A stretch of 64,000 nt of DNA from Taudactylus pleione (GCA_031769625.1 JAUIMM010000582.1:282501-346500); one strand, 5' to 3'; numbered from the stretch's first letter, positions 1-10,305 are shown. The notes: generated by a model from the sequence alone, not told the origin. Program-made: numbers and translations.

Positions 1-830
1 AATATAGGAGATATCTGCTATGCTCCCTCCATGGTACATTTGAAGGAACCTTTATATTTTCTGGTACCCCCGTCCCCCAAAACAGCTCTTTTCGGGGGTT
101 ATCCCACAAATATTGTTTAATAAGTATTCCCCATAGTCACTGACCATCCGTCCAGTCAGTTCTGCACTGGGTGTGGGGCCGCCATACAGATTCCAGGTGC
201 TTCTCTGATCCCGTAAATCTGTTATTATTCTTCTGTTGTTTCAAAGTGACCTGAAGACTTCTGCATTGATGCACCGCTCTCTACCTTTCCAGGATCTATG
301 GGGTTACATACAACCAGCACTCCCTAAAATCACCATCATCATTACTATAATGTTATTATTGCAGCGAGCAGCGGGAAACCATTCCCAGAGCCTTACGGGA
401 TTTATTCTAAATAGTGTCATATGCTGCGAGATGCTACCGTAGGCAACCACCGAGGAGCAGCCATGCTGTGCTGGGTACTAACAGAGCCACCCACCTGCCC
501 TCACCCTCCTCTGTGTGCCGGGCTGGGGGTGAGGCTGGGAGCCCCTGTGCTGGGGGGGGAGAGAATGCAGAAGAATGTCGCAGCAGGGATTACAGGGAAG
601 AGGAATGATGGAGCTTGTGCTGAGTACATTACCCAGCAGGCCTCTGCTATCTTATACGCCATATGCGAGGCCGCAGCAGCGTTACAGTAAAGCATCTGCC
701 GGCCAGGAAACACATTCCTGCCGGAGGGAGAGGGATGGAGCAGACGCTGGCCGGTGGAAAGTAACACAGCGTTCATAATTATGTATACAGATTGATGACC
801 ACGGCTCACCCCCCACCCCCCAAAGAAAAA
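1..830. other. Unique-looking sequence, no gene supported
   Basis: Several short overlapping open frames exist on both strands between 236 and 809, none longer than about 100 codons. None shows a recognisable domain or a convincing splice context. I see no tandem repeat or transposon end here. It is probably intergenic or intronic. Confidence 0.5.
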
Positions 831-857
831 TATTTTTTTTATTTATTTATTTTTATT
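831..857. repeat. T-rich (ATTT)n simple repeat
   Basis: A run of T followed by short ATTT units, directly visible. Low-complexity sequence with no inferred function. Confidence 0.8.
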
Positions 858-920
858 GTCAAATTTTGGCAAATAATACTAATTACGTAACAATTTTTCT
901 GTAGGCGTCACAAGGACAGT

Positions 921-1080
921 GGGCCTGATTCAGAGATTGGCGCAGTGCTATTTCTGCAGTTGAGCGTAGTTTTGTCACTGCGCATGTGCAAAAATCCCCT
1001 TACTGCGCACGAGCGAACCAGTGTATGCAATGCCGTTTGCCATTGTGTACGGCTTCGCTAACACGTGAGAAGGGGAAAGC
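921..1080. mobile_element. Probable left end of a family C (Harbinger-like) element
   Basis: It begins GGGCCTGATTCAGAGATTGG, the same class of end as families A and B. It continues with a GTTGAGCG ... CACTGCGCATGTGC ... AATCCC stretch. Related stretches occur near 38,940 and 24,664. No matching right end was found downstream, so this copy is truncated or too diverged to close. Confidence 0.5.
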
Positions 1081-1721
1081 TGAGATTAGCATTTGCATAT
1101 TACCGCAACCGCTATTGCGAAAGTGTCTGCGACCAATGCTCCATTACTAACCATCTCGGCGGTAGGTCCAGTGTCAGCTGATAATGGATACTCATGCAGC
1201 CAGCTACGTGACACTTTGCACGTGATCAGCGACGACAGGTACGCTAAATAAGAGCAAACCGCATTCTGTACATTCATGCGTTGCCAGATTAGTATGACAG
1301 GCAATGGACACCCATCCCAGCAGGGTCTCCTACTCTGAGTAGAACATTCACTGGACTCATTACTGGTCACATTACGGAAATGGCCGCACAGGTAAGACTG
1401 TAACGGAGACGGTTCAAGAAGAAAAAAAAAGGCAACAAAAATTGGAAGTTCTATTTTAGACCGGTCATTTGTCAGACGTCATTTTTATTTGCATCAGTCC
1501 CGAAGTGAGGCCCTGCCCCGTCAGACTGGCCATGGTCAGCGGGCCATGTTTTCTCAGAACAACTTCATTAAAGGTCATTTTTAAGGCTTATAGTTCTGGA
1601 ATTCAGACTCCTGACACATCAGGTTTCACAGAAATATCGGCAATGTCATCTTATAATGGCCCCGCAAGGTATGATGTCAGGTATGCTGGAACATTATACA
1701 CAGGGCTCAGTAAGGACCCCA
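1081..1721. other. Unassigned sequence, no gene supported
   Basis: The first part may be the diverged body of the family C element that starts at 921. The rest shows no repeat structure or coding signal that I can recognise. Confidence 0.4.
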
Positions 1722-2261
1722 GGGCCTGATTCAGACCCGGTCGCAAACGCTGAGCGCTCGCAACTGGATCGATGGTGGCCCAGAGCGCATGCGCACGACG
1801 GAGCCGGCTCCATCGTGCGCATGCGCGAGACCCGGATAGCGACGGGCAATCCGTCGCTCCGGGTCTCGTACCAAAGGGAGCGTGCTGTCGATGTTGAGTG
1901 ACAGCACGCCTCCTTTGGTGGGCGGGCCGGGGGAGTGGCTGCCCAGACGGAGGCGTTCCCATGAGAACGCCTCCGTTTGGGGCCGGCCCCACTGACATCA
2001 CAAGTGATGTCAGTGGGAGAGATTTCGGCTCTGTTTGAGACGAAATCTCTCTGGGGCTTGCGGTAACGAGACCCTACCACAAGGGTCTCGTCGCAAGCCC
2101 GATGGTCTTGACCATCGCGACCATCTTCCTGGCCGCTCGCTATAGCTGTGGGTGGTCCCCCACAGCTGTGCGAGCGGCCAGGAGGCCGTTCTAAAAAAAA
2201 ATAGCCCGGCCCTGATTCAGAGCGAGCGTTCTGTCAGAGCAACCGGCTCTGAATCAGGGCC
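1722..2261 (+). mobile_element. Family A hairpin-chain element, copy A1
   Basis: Starts GGGCCTGATTCAGACCCGG and ends CTCTGAATCAGGGCC. The interior is a succession of inverted repeats. These include an arm pair around a CGCATGCGCACGACGGAGCC hairpin, a GAGACCCGG / CCGGGTCTC hairpin, a GTGCTGTC / GACAGCAC hairpin, and the GGCGTTCCCATGAGAACGCC and TGACATCACAAGTGATGTCA near-palindromes. A GAGACCC / GGGTCTC stem and GATGGTC / GACCATC and GCCGCTCGC / GCGAGCGGC stems follow. Flanks are CCA (1719-1721) and TCA (2262-2264), an imperfect 3-bp duplication. There is no coding capacity. The order matches copies A2 and A5. Probably a non-autonomous PIF/Harbinger-like element. Confidence 0.8.
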
Positions 2262-2301
2262 TCAGTGTGGAACACGCATTTTAATTGCATGTGCACGATT
2301 T

Positions 2302-3088
2302 GGGGTAAATTTACTAAGATAGGAGTTATATTTAAGAAGTGATGTTGCCCATAGCAACCAATCAGATTCTACTTCTCATTATCTAGCACCGTTTAGAAGA
2401 TAATACCTGGAATCTGATTGGTTGCTATGGGCAACATCACTTCTTAAATAGAACTCCCACCTTAGGGCCTGATTCAGACCCGCTCACTATCTGCGTACAC
2501 TCGCTGGATGCGTATGCAAATATGTCAAAGTGACGCCACGGAAAGCGAACGCTCGCCAAGGCATAAGCACGCCCACCGTGTCTTAGCAAGCGGCCACTTT
2601 GTCTGAGCGTACGCCCAATCTCACAGGCAGAGCCGCCCACCAGCAACACGTCATCTCCAGGAAGTGTATTAAAACATTGGTACACCGAGCACCATCGGAT
2701 GTGAACGCAGCTCTTGAGGTAGCTTTACCCTACCGCAAGCATTGCGAGGAAATCAGTGTAAAAAAAGGGCAAGTGACGTGTACTATGATGCTGCCTGTTA
2801 ATTATGCACGCCTCTAAAACGGCGTTGAAACACTCAGGCACGCCTCCGTTCGCATCTCCAACCCCCCGTTATTAGTGCCCTGCCCCTGTTACCACCCACA
2901 AACGGCCTCTCCTGTCACTCATTACCCTGGGCTGCCTTTGCTGGGCGAGCGAGAGGGATGCGATCGCAGTGTGTAGTTCGCGCACACGCAGAACGAAACG
3001 TGCGCATGCACGTACGCAGAAGATCGGCCCACTTGCGAACGCACAGCGCGAGCGAGCGGCTCTGAAACAGCCCTTAGTACATTTACCC
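2302..3088. mobile_element. Family H palindromic MITE, copy H1, split by B1
   Basis: Left part 2302-2464 begins GGGGTAAATTTACTAAGAT. Its arms carry GTTGCCCATAGCAAC (2344-2358) and GTTGCTATGGGCAAC (2421-2435), with CCAAT next to each. The right terminus (CTTAGTACATTTACCC) resumes at about 3074-3088, after a family B insertion. Without the insert and one TSD copy the element is about 175 bp, matching intact copy H2 at 8025-8200. Each arm pair can fold into a hairpin. No protein is encoded. Confidence 0.85.
2465..3073 (+). mobile_element. Family B element, copy B1, nested in MITE H1
   Basis: Ends are GGGCCTGATTCAGACCCGC and CGGCTCTGAAACAGCCC, flanked by an exact TTA duplication (2462-2464 and 3074-3076). 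The interior carries the family B block: cold-spot GC-rich text including GCATAAGCACGCCCAC, CACGCCTCCGTTCGCA and TTACCACCCACAAACGG. The same block recurs in B3, B4 and (reversed) B5. The insertion interrupts MITE H1 just before its right terminus, so B1 is the younger of the two. Assigned PIF/Harbinger-like on the 3-bp duplication and ends. Confidence 0.85.
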
Positions 3089-3679
3089 TGTTTTGTTTTG
3101 TCACGGAAAGTGCATACAAAACAGGTGCAGGCAAATTGTATTTACTGAAAATCTGAAATTTGGATTGAAGGTAATGGAGGCACAATTCTCTCCTGAGCCC
3201 CATGTCAGCTTCCCTAATGTACTGATCACACACATTACAAAGCGTGACCCCAGAGCATAAACCCAGCACTGACCCCACACAGCCAGGGCAGTGAGCTTGT
3301 CCTGATGGCCTGTATACAATATAGACCCCATTCATGTGAACGGTATCGCCCCAGGGGTCCGGTACAGTAGAATGATACACCCCTATGCTGTGCCCCCCTA
3401 GACAGCTGTGCTTTATATAATATGTCCATGAGGTATCCCTATTTTTCTGCTCTATTTTCCTTTTCGTGCACTTTTTATTTTAGCTATTTTCTGGATATTA
3501 GAAAATCATTATCGGGCATATTCCAGTTTTTCCTTTTATCAATGAAAATAAACAAATAAAATAAATTTTCCATTTAAAAATGCACAAAATTATGTCAAAC
3601 CCCCCTATGTCATATGGATAAAGCTGATGGCAGAAAACTGCAGCGTTCCTAGCTTTGCGAATATAAGGCCTCATAATTA
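3089..3679. other. Unique-looking sequence, no gene supported
   Basis: No repeat ends, tandem structure or convincing coding signal. The short open frames on the minus strand at 2922-3429 partly overlap the B1 element and look spurious. Confidence 0.45.
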
Positions 3680-3855
3680 GGGGTCTATTTACTAAGCTGT
3701 GTTAGGAGATAAAGTGAATGGTGATAAGGTACCGCCAATCAGCTCCTAACTGCCAAGTTACAGGCTGTGTTTGAAAAATGGCAGTTAGGAGCTGATTGGC
3801 TGGTACCTTATCACCGTTCACTTTATCTACTAACACAGCTTAGTAAATAGACCCC
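3680..3855. mobile_element. Family I palindromic MITE, copy I1
   Basis: Long imperfect inverted repeat: GGGGTCTATTTACTAAGC at the left and GCTTAGTAAATAGACCCC at the right. The arms contain GATAAGGTACC and CCAATCAGCTCCTAAC. Total length is about 176 bp, with two further copies at 6232 and 15296. The target-site duplication is not clear by eye, so the superfamily is left open. Confidence 0.85.
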
Positions 3856-3898
3856 CAAGTGACACGCATCTGCATTCCCGTACGCCATGGCGTTCTAA

Positions 3899-4442
3899 GG
3901 GGGTCATTCAAACACGTTCGCGAGCAAAAGACGCTCGCAAACGGGTTGATGTTGCCCCACTGCGCATGCGCACGACGGAGGGAGCCGTCGTGCGCATGCG
4001 CGAGACCCGGATAGCGACGGGCTCTCCGTCGCTCCGGGTCTCGCACCAAAGGGGGCGTGCTGTCGATGTTGATTGACAGCACGCCCCCTTTGGTGGGCGT
4101 GCCGGGGGCGTGACTGCCAGACGGAGGCGTTCCCATGGGAACGCCTACCGTCTGAGTCCGGCCCCACTGACATCAGTAATGATGTCAGTGGGAGTGATTT
4201 TGGCTCTGATAGAGCCAAAATCACTCCTGGGCTTGCGGAAGCGAGACCCTACCGCAGGGTCTCGTCGCAAGACCGATGGTCTCGTCAAAGACCATCGCGA
4301 CCATCTTTTTGGCCGCTCGCATAACCTGTGGGTGGTAACCCACAGCTATGCGAGCGGCCAGGAGGCCGCTCCAAATTTAGCTGGGACGGCCCTGATTCAG
4401 AGCGAGCACTCTGGTCAGAGCGTTCAGCTCTGAATCAGGCCC
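3899..4442 (+). mobile_element. Family A hairpin-chain element, copy A2
   Basis: Flanked by an exact TAA duplication (3896-3898 and 4443-4445). The left end is GGGGGTCATTC and the right end CTCTGAATCAGGCCC. Inside runs the family's hairpin series: two GCGCATGCGC palindromes (3962-3971, 3992-4001) flanking a GACGGAGG / CCGTCG stem, GAGACCCGG / CCGGGTCTC, and GGGGGCGTGCTGTC / GACAGCACGCCCCC. GGCGTTCCCATGGGAACGCC, GTGATTTTGGCTCT / AGAGCCAAAATCAC, GAGACCCTACCGCAGGGTCTC and GATGGTC stems follow. One of the best preserved copies. Confidence 0.88.
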
Positions 4443-4566
4443 TAAGTACGCAAAAGCAAGAATCAGCAGAAAGTGTGCAGGAAATCCTTACGACTCAAAT
4501 GGACCCGATAATTAATAAATGTGCCCCTAATACGCTGGGTACAGACAAGCAGGAGATGAACACTGA

Positions 4567-5074
4567 GGGCCTGATTCAGACCCGGTCGCACGCAGCCTAT
4601 CGCTGCGAAAATATGCCAATGACCGATTACGCAATGTAACCGTAGCACAATAAGTAGACACCCAATACTACATAATGCCGCCTACTTCCCTTCACTTACG
4701 TTCTCGCAAGACATCGGTAATATCGGGAACCATCGGACCCACACGCACAAGTTGTGGTTGACCTGACCCTACCGCAGACATTGCTAATGTGTGTGTGTCT
4801 AACTAGACGTTAGGATGCGTATGCCGTTGCTGGGGCCTAATTACGCACGCCCCTGAAACGGCGTCTAGACGCCCAGGCACGCTCGCGTTTCCCTGACCAC
4901 TCCCCGTCACCACCCTCAAACGGTCACTTCCTGACAATCACTGTGTGAAGCCTCTGAGTGCTCACTGTGGTTGATTCCCAATCGCAGTGGCCAGTTCGCG
5001 CACACACCGCAGAACGCAAACATCGACAGGCTGCGTGCGAACGCAAGCCTTGCGACTGGGTCTGAATCAGGCCC
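4567..5074 (+). mobile_element. Family B element, copy B2 (diverged interior)
   Basis: Ends GGGCCTGATTCAGACCCGG and TGGGTCTGAATCAGGCCC, with an exact TGA duplication (4564-4566, 5075-5077). The interior shares the ATTACGCACGCCCCTGAAACG and CACGCTCGCGTTTCCC type motifs and a CACCCTCAAACGGTCAC block with other B copies, but is more diverged. No coding capacity. Confidence 0.82.
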
Positions 5075-5237
5075 TGAGTGCAATATAGGGCTGTTGACAG
5101 TTATGAAAACTGGTGCAAGGAGACAGGTGCTGTAACCGATAGTGACCAGTGAGCTATTTGCTGTGCAAGAAAAAAGCCAGAATCTGATTGGCTGTGATGT
5201 GTTATGGACGCCTCTTGCTCTATCCTAGTTTCCATAG

Positions 5238-5760
5238 GGTATGCAGTCGGGAAGCCGGGGGACCTATTCCCGACAGCCGGCTTCCCGACTGCTTTATCCC
5301 GGCGAGGGTTAAATGACAGGCGTCTAAATCTAGACACCTGCCATTTTACCCACGCCGGGAGACCGGCGCCCGGCATCCCGATCGAAGTGATGCCAGTCGC
5401 CAAGCGCGGACAGCTGTGGGGGGAGGGTTAGGTTTAGGGCTCCCGAGGGGGACTTAGGGTTAGGCAACCCCCCGGGAGGTTAGGGATAGGCTAGGGGAAG
5501 GGAGGGTTAGGGTTAGGCATCCCTGGGGGGGACTTAGAGTTAGGCAGCCCCCCCCAGGGGTTTTAGGTTTAGGCGGCGGGGAAGGGGGGGCTTAGGTTTA
5601 GGCACTTAGAGGGGGGATTAGGGTAAGGTACTGGGGGGAAGGTTAGGGTTAGGGGAGGGAATTAGGTTAGTGAATACTTACCTTAGGGACGATCAGGATT
5701 TTCACCCATGTCGGGCAGCCGCTGTTGGGATTCTAACCACCGGTAAATCACACTGATTCC
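5238..5760 (+). mobile_element. Family D hAT-like element with telomere-like core, copy D1
   Basis: Exact 8-bp duplication TTCCATAG at 5230-5237 and 5761-5768. The left end is GGTATGCAGTCGGGAAGCCG; the right end reads GGAATCAGTGTG on the minus strand. The first 200 bp is CCGG-rich with internal hairpins (CGGGAAGCCGG / CCGGCTTCCCG). About 300 bp of degenerate TTAGGG-related text follows (GGGTTAGGTTTAGGGC, CTTAGGGTTAGGCA) mixed with C/G runs, then a short right end. The 8-bp duplication fits hAT. Non-coding. Confidence 0.85.
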
Positions 5761-6231
5761 TTCCATAGAAGTCCCCACAGTATTTATCCAGACTTCTTGT
5801 CCTATAATCTGGACTAACTCGGACAGTTAATTAAAACTAAAATGCCAGGAATATGCCAACTTACCACATTGTGCTATTTGTGAAAATTATTATCGTCGGT
5901 GCCTCACGCTACATTCCGCACCTCACTGGCGTTGCCATAAACTCTTTTAGCTACTAGATAATGGCAACATGAGATGGCGCTACCTATACCTTGCTTATAA
6001 ACAGCGACTGGATCCATCCATTCCGGCTTTGCTGGATCATCGCAGGGTTATGCGCCGACGATGGCCGAGCCTGCGCATTTCACATTGACTCTAGCAAAAG
6101 ACAGCGCCAAGTAACAGACGCCATGACATGTCGCTGGTCAGGTGAGTATTGGTGAATACTGGCGGAAACCTGAGTATGCAGCAGCAAAACAAAACGAAAC
6201 GTACCGATGGCTGCAGTAGATAGAAATAAAG
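5761..6231. other. Unique-looking sequence, no gene supported
   Basis: No repeat ends or coding signal recognised between the D1 duplication and MITE I2. Confidence 0.45.
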
Positions 6232-6407
6232 GGGTCTAGTTACTAAGCAGTGTTAGGAGACAGAGTGATACGTGATAAGGTGCCAGCCAATCAGCTCCCA
6301 CCTGTCATCTCACAGGCTGTGTTTGAAAAATGATAGCTGGGAGCTGATTGGCTGGCACCTTATCACTTTTCACTCTGTCTCCTAACACTGCTTAATACAT
6401 AGACCCC
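6232..6407. mobile_element. Family I palindromic MITE, copy I2
   Basis: GGGGTCTAGTTACTAAGCAG at the left and CTGCTTAATACATAGACCCC at the right, with long arms containing GTGTTAGGAGACAGAGTG and its complement. Length matches I1. Confidence 0.85.
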
Positions 6408-7127
6408 ATAGTTTTTGGTTGGAAGCTGGTGGGATAGTTACTCAGTGATAACCCCCAGGATTCAGATCACCCATCAGCACCTCAGTGTTCTCTTAAAAAC
6501 AGACTGAAGTCACAGAGCTGACCTGATAGAAAAGCCGCCTGCCATTCATCCATCATCAGAATGGAGAGTGACTCAGAGGCGGTTATTAAGCGGCTAATTA
6601 CGATGACGCAATGTGAGTGAGCTGCAGAATCACTTCGCAGTGACCTCCGCACTTTTCGCGTACATTAGAAACCCCAGTGCCATCCTGGCCCCATTTACAA
6701 TATTTGCAATATTCATGGTCCGCTTACGTCTCCGCACAGAACCGAACGCTACAGCGCTCAGTAATCAGATTTTTTTTTGAAATGTTATAATTGTGTGATC
6801 CAACCTTAACGTTGGAGGGTGGCGGCCGGGACCAGCATATGGAAGTTTGTGTTGTAGCATCTGTCCTGGAAAATGATCCTAAAAGCACAGGGGGAGTGGG
6901 AGAGAAGCCGGGGGTCTGCGGGATAAATGATTCCCATCTCCAGGGAGCAGCTGGGTAATTCAGCTTAATGTTACTGAGTAGCTAATAGGAGCTGACACAT
7001 TGCTATGGGAGGCTGCTCCTGCAGCGCAATTAACTAATTATTCTGTAAGTCATTTTCTCTGGAAACGGAAAATTACCAGAACTCTGTTTCTTTTCCCCCA
7101 TCTTGATTTTTATCTTTTGCAAATGAA
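6408..7127. other. Unique-looking sequence with a possible conserved non-coding block
   Basis: No transposon ends were seen. About 6945-7125 is low in CpG and contains homeobox-type core motifs (TTAACTAATTATTC, GCTAATAGG) next to TTTTCTCTGGAAACGG. That texture is common in conserved vertebrate non-coding elements, but without alignment this is a weak guess. No open reading frame is supported. Confidence 0.35.
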
Positions 7128-7800
7128 ATGTTGTTGCTGATTCTGCGAAGTAGCTCTGATTGCACAGATTACTTCACCCTGATGTCGGTAATACGGCTTG
7201 TGCGCAACGAGGATGTTACATTACGCTGGCAGACGGTCACATATGCTGAGATTAGGGTCCCTAATGGCCGTCTCATGCTTAGAACGTACGAAATCTGCAT
7301 GTTGCAATGGGACTAAAGTGGACTCATCACTCAGACCCAGTTGAGGCCGCTATGAATATTAGTTTTGCACGAGTGCGGAATCATCTCTGTAGGGGTTGCA
7401 CAGGTTTGTATTCGCTCGCCACGGCGAATGAGAGGAACTTGCGGCAATTCAAAGATGGGATTTCCAATGGAAACCGACAATGGACAACCAGTGATGTTCT
7501 TGAACTGATGGAAATTATATTTCCATCTGATGAAGGATTGCAATTGCTTGTCCCACCCATCGCATCCTGCTTCCCGATGCTGATACAATGGTTGGTGACA
7601 TCCATTCTTGCAATGGCGATCCCAAATTCAAAGGTGTTTCTGGGGAGTGGATTTGGGAGTGGCCTACAGAGGCTGCAGAAGCACTAGGCACGCCCCTGCT
7701 GTGTGACCACACCCATTGTGACAGAGACACGCCCCTAACGCGAGACACAGATACGCCTCTTTCAGCGGAGTGGCCATTTGCCCATTTAAGAGTTTGACCT
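7128..7800. other. Unclassified, probably transposon-derived; open frames not supported
   Basis: Contains a 126-codon open frame at 7307-7687 with no domain I recognise, and two overlapping minus-strand frames of similar length. The text CAGACCCAGTTGAGG ... GCACGAGTGCGGAATC (7335-7385) loosely resembles family C. The tail holds CACGCCCC-type motifs common in the other elements here. I regard it as an old diverged repeat rather than a gene. Confidence 0.4.
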
Positions 7801-8024
7801 GTTGCGAGGCAGGACTTGGCATGTATATGTGCACAGCGAAGATGCTCTGACTGAATTACAGAGTAGGACAGGTAGATACTGGATTACTATACGCAGAAAG
7901 AGATTATTGCAATGAGATAAAGTTGGGGAGTTGCGCTTTTCCTGGGCATTCCGCGTTGGGCACTGCCATTCCCCCTAACCAAAATCACTTGAATTGTTAA
8001 TGTGGCAGAGCTGGTGGATACTAG

Positions 8025-8200
8025 AGGGTAAATTGACTAAGATGGGAGTTCTATTTAAGAAGTGCTGTTGCCCATAGCAACCAATCAGATTATATTTCTC
8101 ATTTATCTAGCACCTTCTAGAAGATAATAGCTGGAGTCTGATCGGTTGCTATGGGCAACATCACTTCTTAATAGAACTCCCATCTTAGTAAATTTACCCC
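8025..8200. mobile_element. Family H palindromic MITE, copy H2 (intact)
   Basis: Near-complete 176-bp inverted repeat from AGGGTAAATTGACTAAGATG to CATCTTAGTAAATTTACCCC. It is flanked by TAG at 8022-8024 and 8201-8203, a 3-bp duplication. Each arm holds an X-box-like palindrome with adjacent CCAAT or a diverged form of it: GTTGCCCATAGCAAC at 8067-8081 and GTTGCTATGGGCAAC at 8145-8159. Confidence 0.88.
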
Positions 8201-8323
8201 TAGGTGTCATCCTTTATTTATAATGGGACCTTGCATCTGCCTGTTGCTGTGTTGCTGAGTAATGTAATATAACACATTACACATGCAGTAGCATACAGCT
8301 GTAATAACAATTGTCCTGGTATT

Positions 8324-8841
8324 GGGATGCAGTCAGAAAGCCGCCGGTTGAAATGCCGACCGCCGGCTCTCCGACTGACAAATCCCGGCAGGGTACTAAT
8401 GACAGGTGTGAAAATCCCAGCGCCTGTCATTATACCTATGCCGGGAGCCCAACGCCCAGCATACCGAACAGAGGGGGGGAGGGTTATGTTAGGGGCTCCC
8501 GGGGGGGGACTTAGGGTTAGGCACCCCTCCACCACCCCCTGGGGGGAAAGGCTAGGGGAAGGAGAGATTAGGCTTAGGCACCCCCAGGAGGAGGTTAGGG
8601 TTAGGCACCCCCCCAGGATGGTTAGGTTAGGAAATTAAGACGGGGGGGTTAGGTTTAGGCACTTGGGGGAGGGGGATAGGGTTAGGCACTAGGGGGGAGG
8701 TTAGGGTTAGGCCCCCCTGAAGGAGGGTTAAGGGGGGAGTAGGGTTAGGTTATACTTACCTTTTTAGCTGTAGGGATCTTCACTGCTGCCGGTCTTCCGG
8801 CGTCGGGTTTTGAACCGCCGGCCATAAGTCATACCGGTCCC
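8324..8841 (+). mobile_element. Family D hAT-like element with telomere-like core, copy D2
   Basis: Exact duplication CTGGTATT (8316-8323 and 8842-8849; a ninth matching base is possible). The left end is GGGATGCAGTCAGAAAGCCG and the right end reads GGGACCGGTATGACTT on the minus strand. The core at about 8470-8750 is degenerate TTAGGG-like text with G runs. Length 518 bp, close to D1 and D4. Confidence 0.85.
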
Positions 8842-9752
8842 CTGGTATTTTGCTGTTGAAACTCCCTGCATTTTGATTTTAATATAATTGCTGTTTTAGG
8901 TTAAACACACTCAGAAACTGCCTCTTAGTAAATTGGGGTGAATTCAGCGGATAACAATGTGCTGCCGGGCATTGTCGCGATGCCCAGTTGCGCACATATT
9001 GGCCAGTTACGGAAAAACTGCACCGCAAGTTTTCCAGCACATCCAGCTACCCTGTGTCCCCTAGGATGACAGTATTTCTTCTGCCGCTGACTACGGCACA
9101 GCTATAGGCCGCCATGCATGGTTATAAGTAGACGTTAATCACACAGGAGTTACTGTGAAACGCCAGTGGTGGCCATTATCTAGCTGCTTCTGCCAGTGCG
9201 CTCCTGGCGTTTTACATGATAATATAATGACCGGCTTGTTGTAGATGACATCCCTATAACACTGCACCTGACATACACCTATAAGGATTAACATTTATTT
9301 TTACCCTGGAATATTTTAGGGAAATCTGAAAAACCTGCTAAGTAACAAAACAATGGGGCCCATTTTTCATTAAATAGTTGCGGCTTATTCCCCATAAATG
9401 CATGCGGTTATATTACAATCATCCACAGCACTCCCTAGGCTGCCTTACTAGTAATCGGGGTGCAGAGGAAACCCAGAGAACAAATATTTTATATATAATT
9501 ATATTATGTATACTATAGAGAATATTACAAAGCAAGCTGCAACGTGTTACATTTCTGTTATAATTTGTAATAGTTAATTTCCCACGAAGGCGAAGACATT
9601 AAACGCTGGTTTACTGCTCCCAGCGCTAACTCAGTAATGGAGCCACAGCCAGGACGGATGGTGGCAGCCGGGAGCCTGAGCTACGGGGATTCAAATAAAC
9701 TGTATTCAGTAACAAGAAATATGAACATTTCAGTGTTGTATGTGAAGAGAGA
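8842..9752. other. Unique-looking sequence, no gene supported
   Basis: Apart from the D2 duplication and an A/T-rich stretch at about 9485-9530, nothing repetitive or coding is evident. Confidence 0.45.
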
Positions 9753-10305
9753 GGCCCTGATTCAGATTCGGTCGCTCTGACAGAGCGCTCGCTCTGAATC
9801 AGGGCCGGTCTTTTTTTTTTTTTAGAACGGCCTCCTGGCCGCTCTCATAGCTGTGGGTGACCACCCACAGCTATAGCGAGCGGCCAGGAAGATGGTCGCG
9901 ATGGTCAAGACCATCACGACCATCGGGCTTGCGAAGAGACCCTTGTGGTAAGGTCTCGTTGCCGCAAGCCCCAGAGAGATTTCGGCTCTAACAGAGCCGG
10001 AATTTCTCCACTGACATCACTTGTGATGTCAGTGGGGCCGGCCCAAACGGTAGGCGTTCTCATGGGAACGCCTCCGTTTGGGCAGCCACCCCCCCCCCGG
10101 CCCGCCCACCAAAGGGGGCATGCTGTCACTCAACATCAACAGCACGCTCCCTTTGGTGCGAGACCGGGAGCGACGCATTGCCCGTCACTATCCGGGTCTC
10201 GCGAATGCGCACGACCGAGCCGACTCCGTCGTGCGCATTAGCTCTGGGCCACCATCGACCCGGTTGCGAGCGCTCAGCGCTTGCGACCGGATCTGAATCA
10301 GGCCC
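9753..10305 (-). mobile_element. Family A hairpin-chain element, copy A3
   Basis: Exact AGA duplication (9750-9752, 10306-10308). The hairpin order is reversed relative to A1, A2 and A5. It starts with the CTCTGACAGAGCG end hairpin and the GCGAGCGGCC / GGCCGCTC stem. The GATGGTC stem, TGACATCACTTGTGATGTCA near-palindrome, GGCGTTCTCATGGGAACGCC, GTGCTGTC stem and GAGACC stem follow. It ends CGACCGGATCTGAATCAGGCCC. The NRF1-like palindromes are partly decayed here. Confidence 0.87.

Noticed and set aside
5400..5660. Ancient telomere or chromosome-fusion scar (TTAGGG-like tracts)
   Set aside because: The tracts lie at the same position inside four family D elements with 8-bp duplications, so they came in with a transposon.
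7307..7687. 126-codon plus-strand gene
   Set aside because: No recognisable domain, frames open on both strands, and repeat-like text on both sides.
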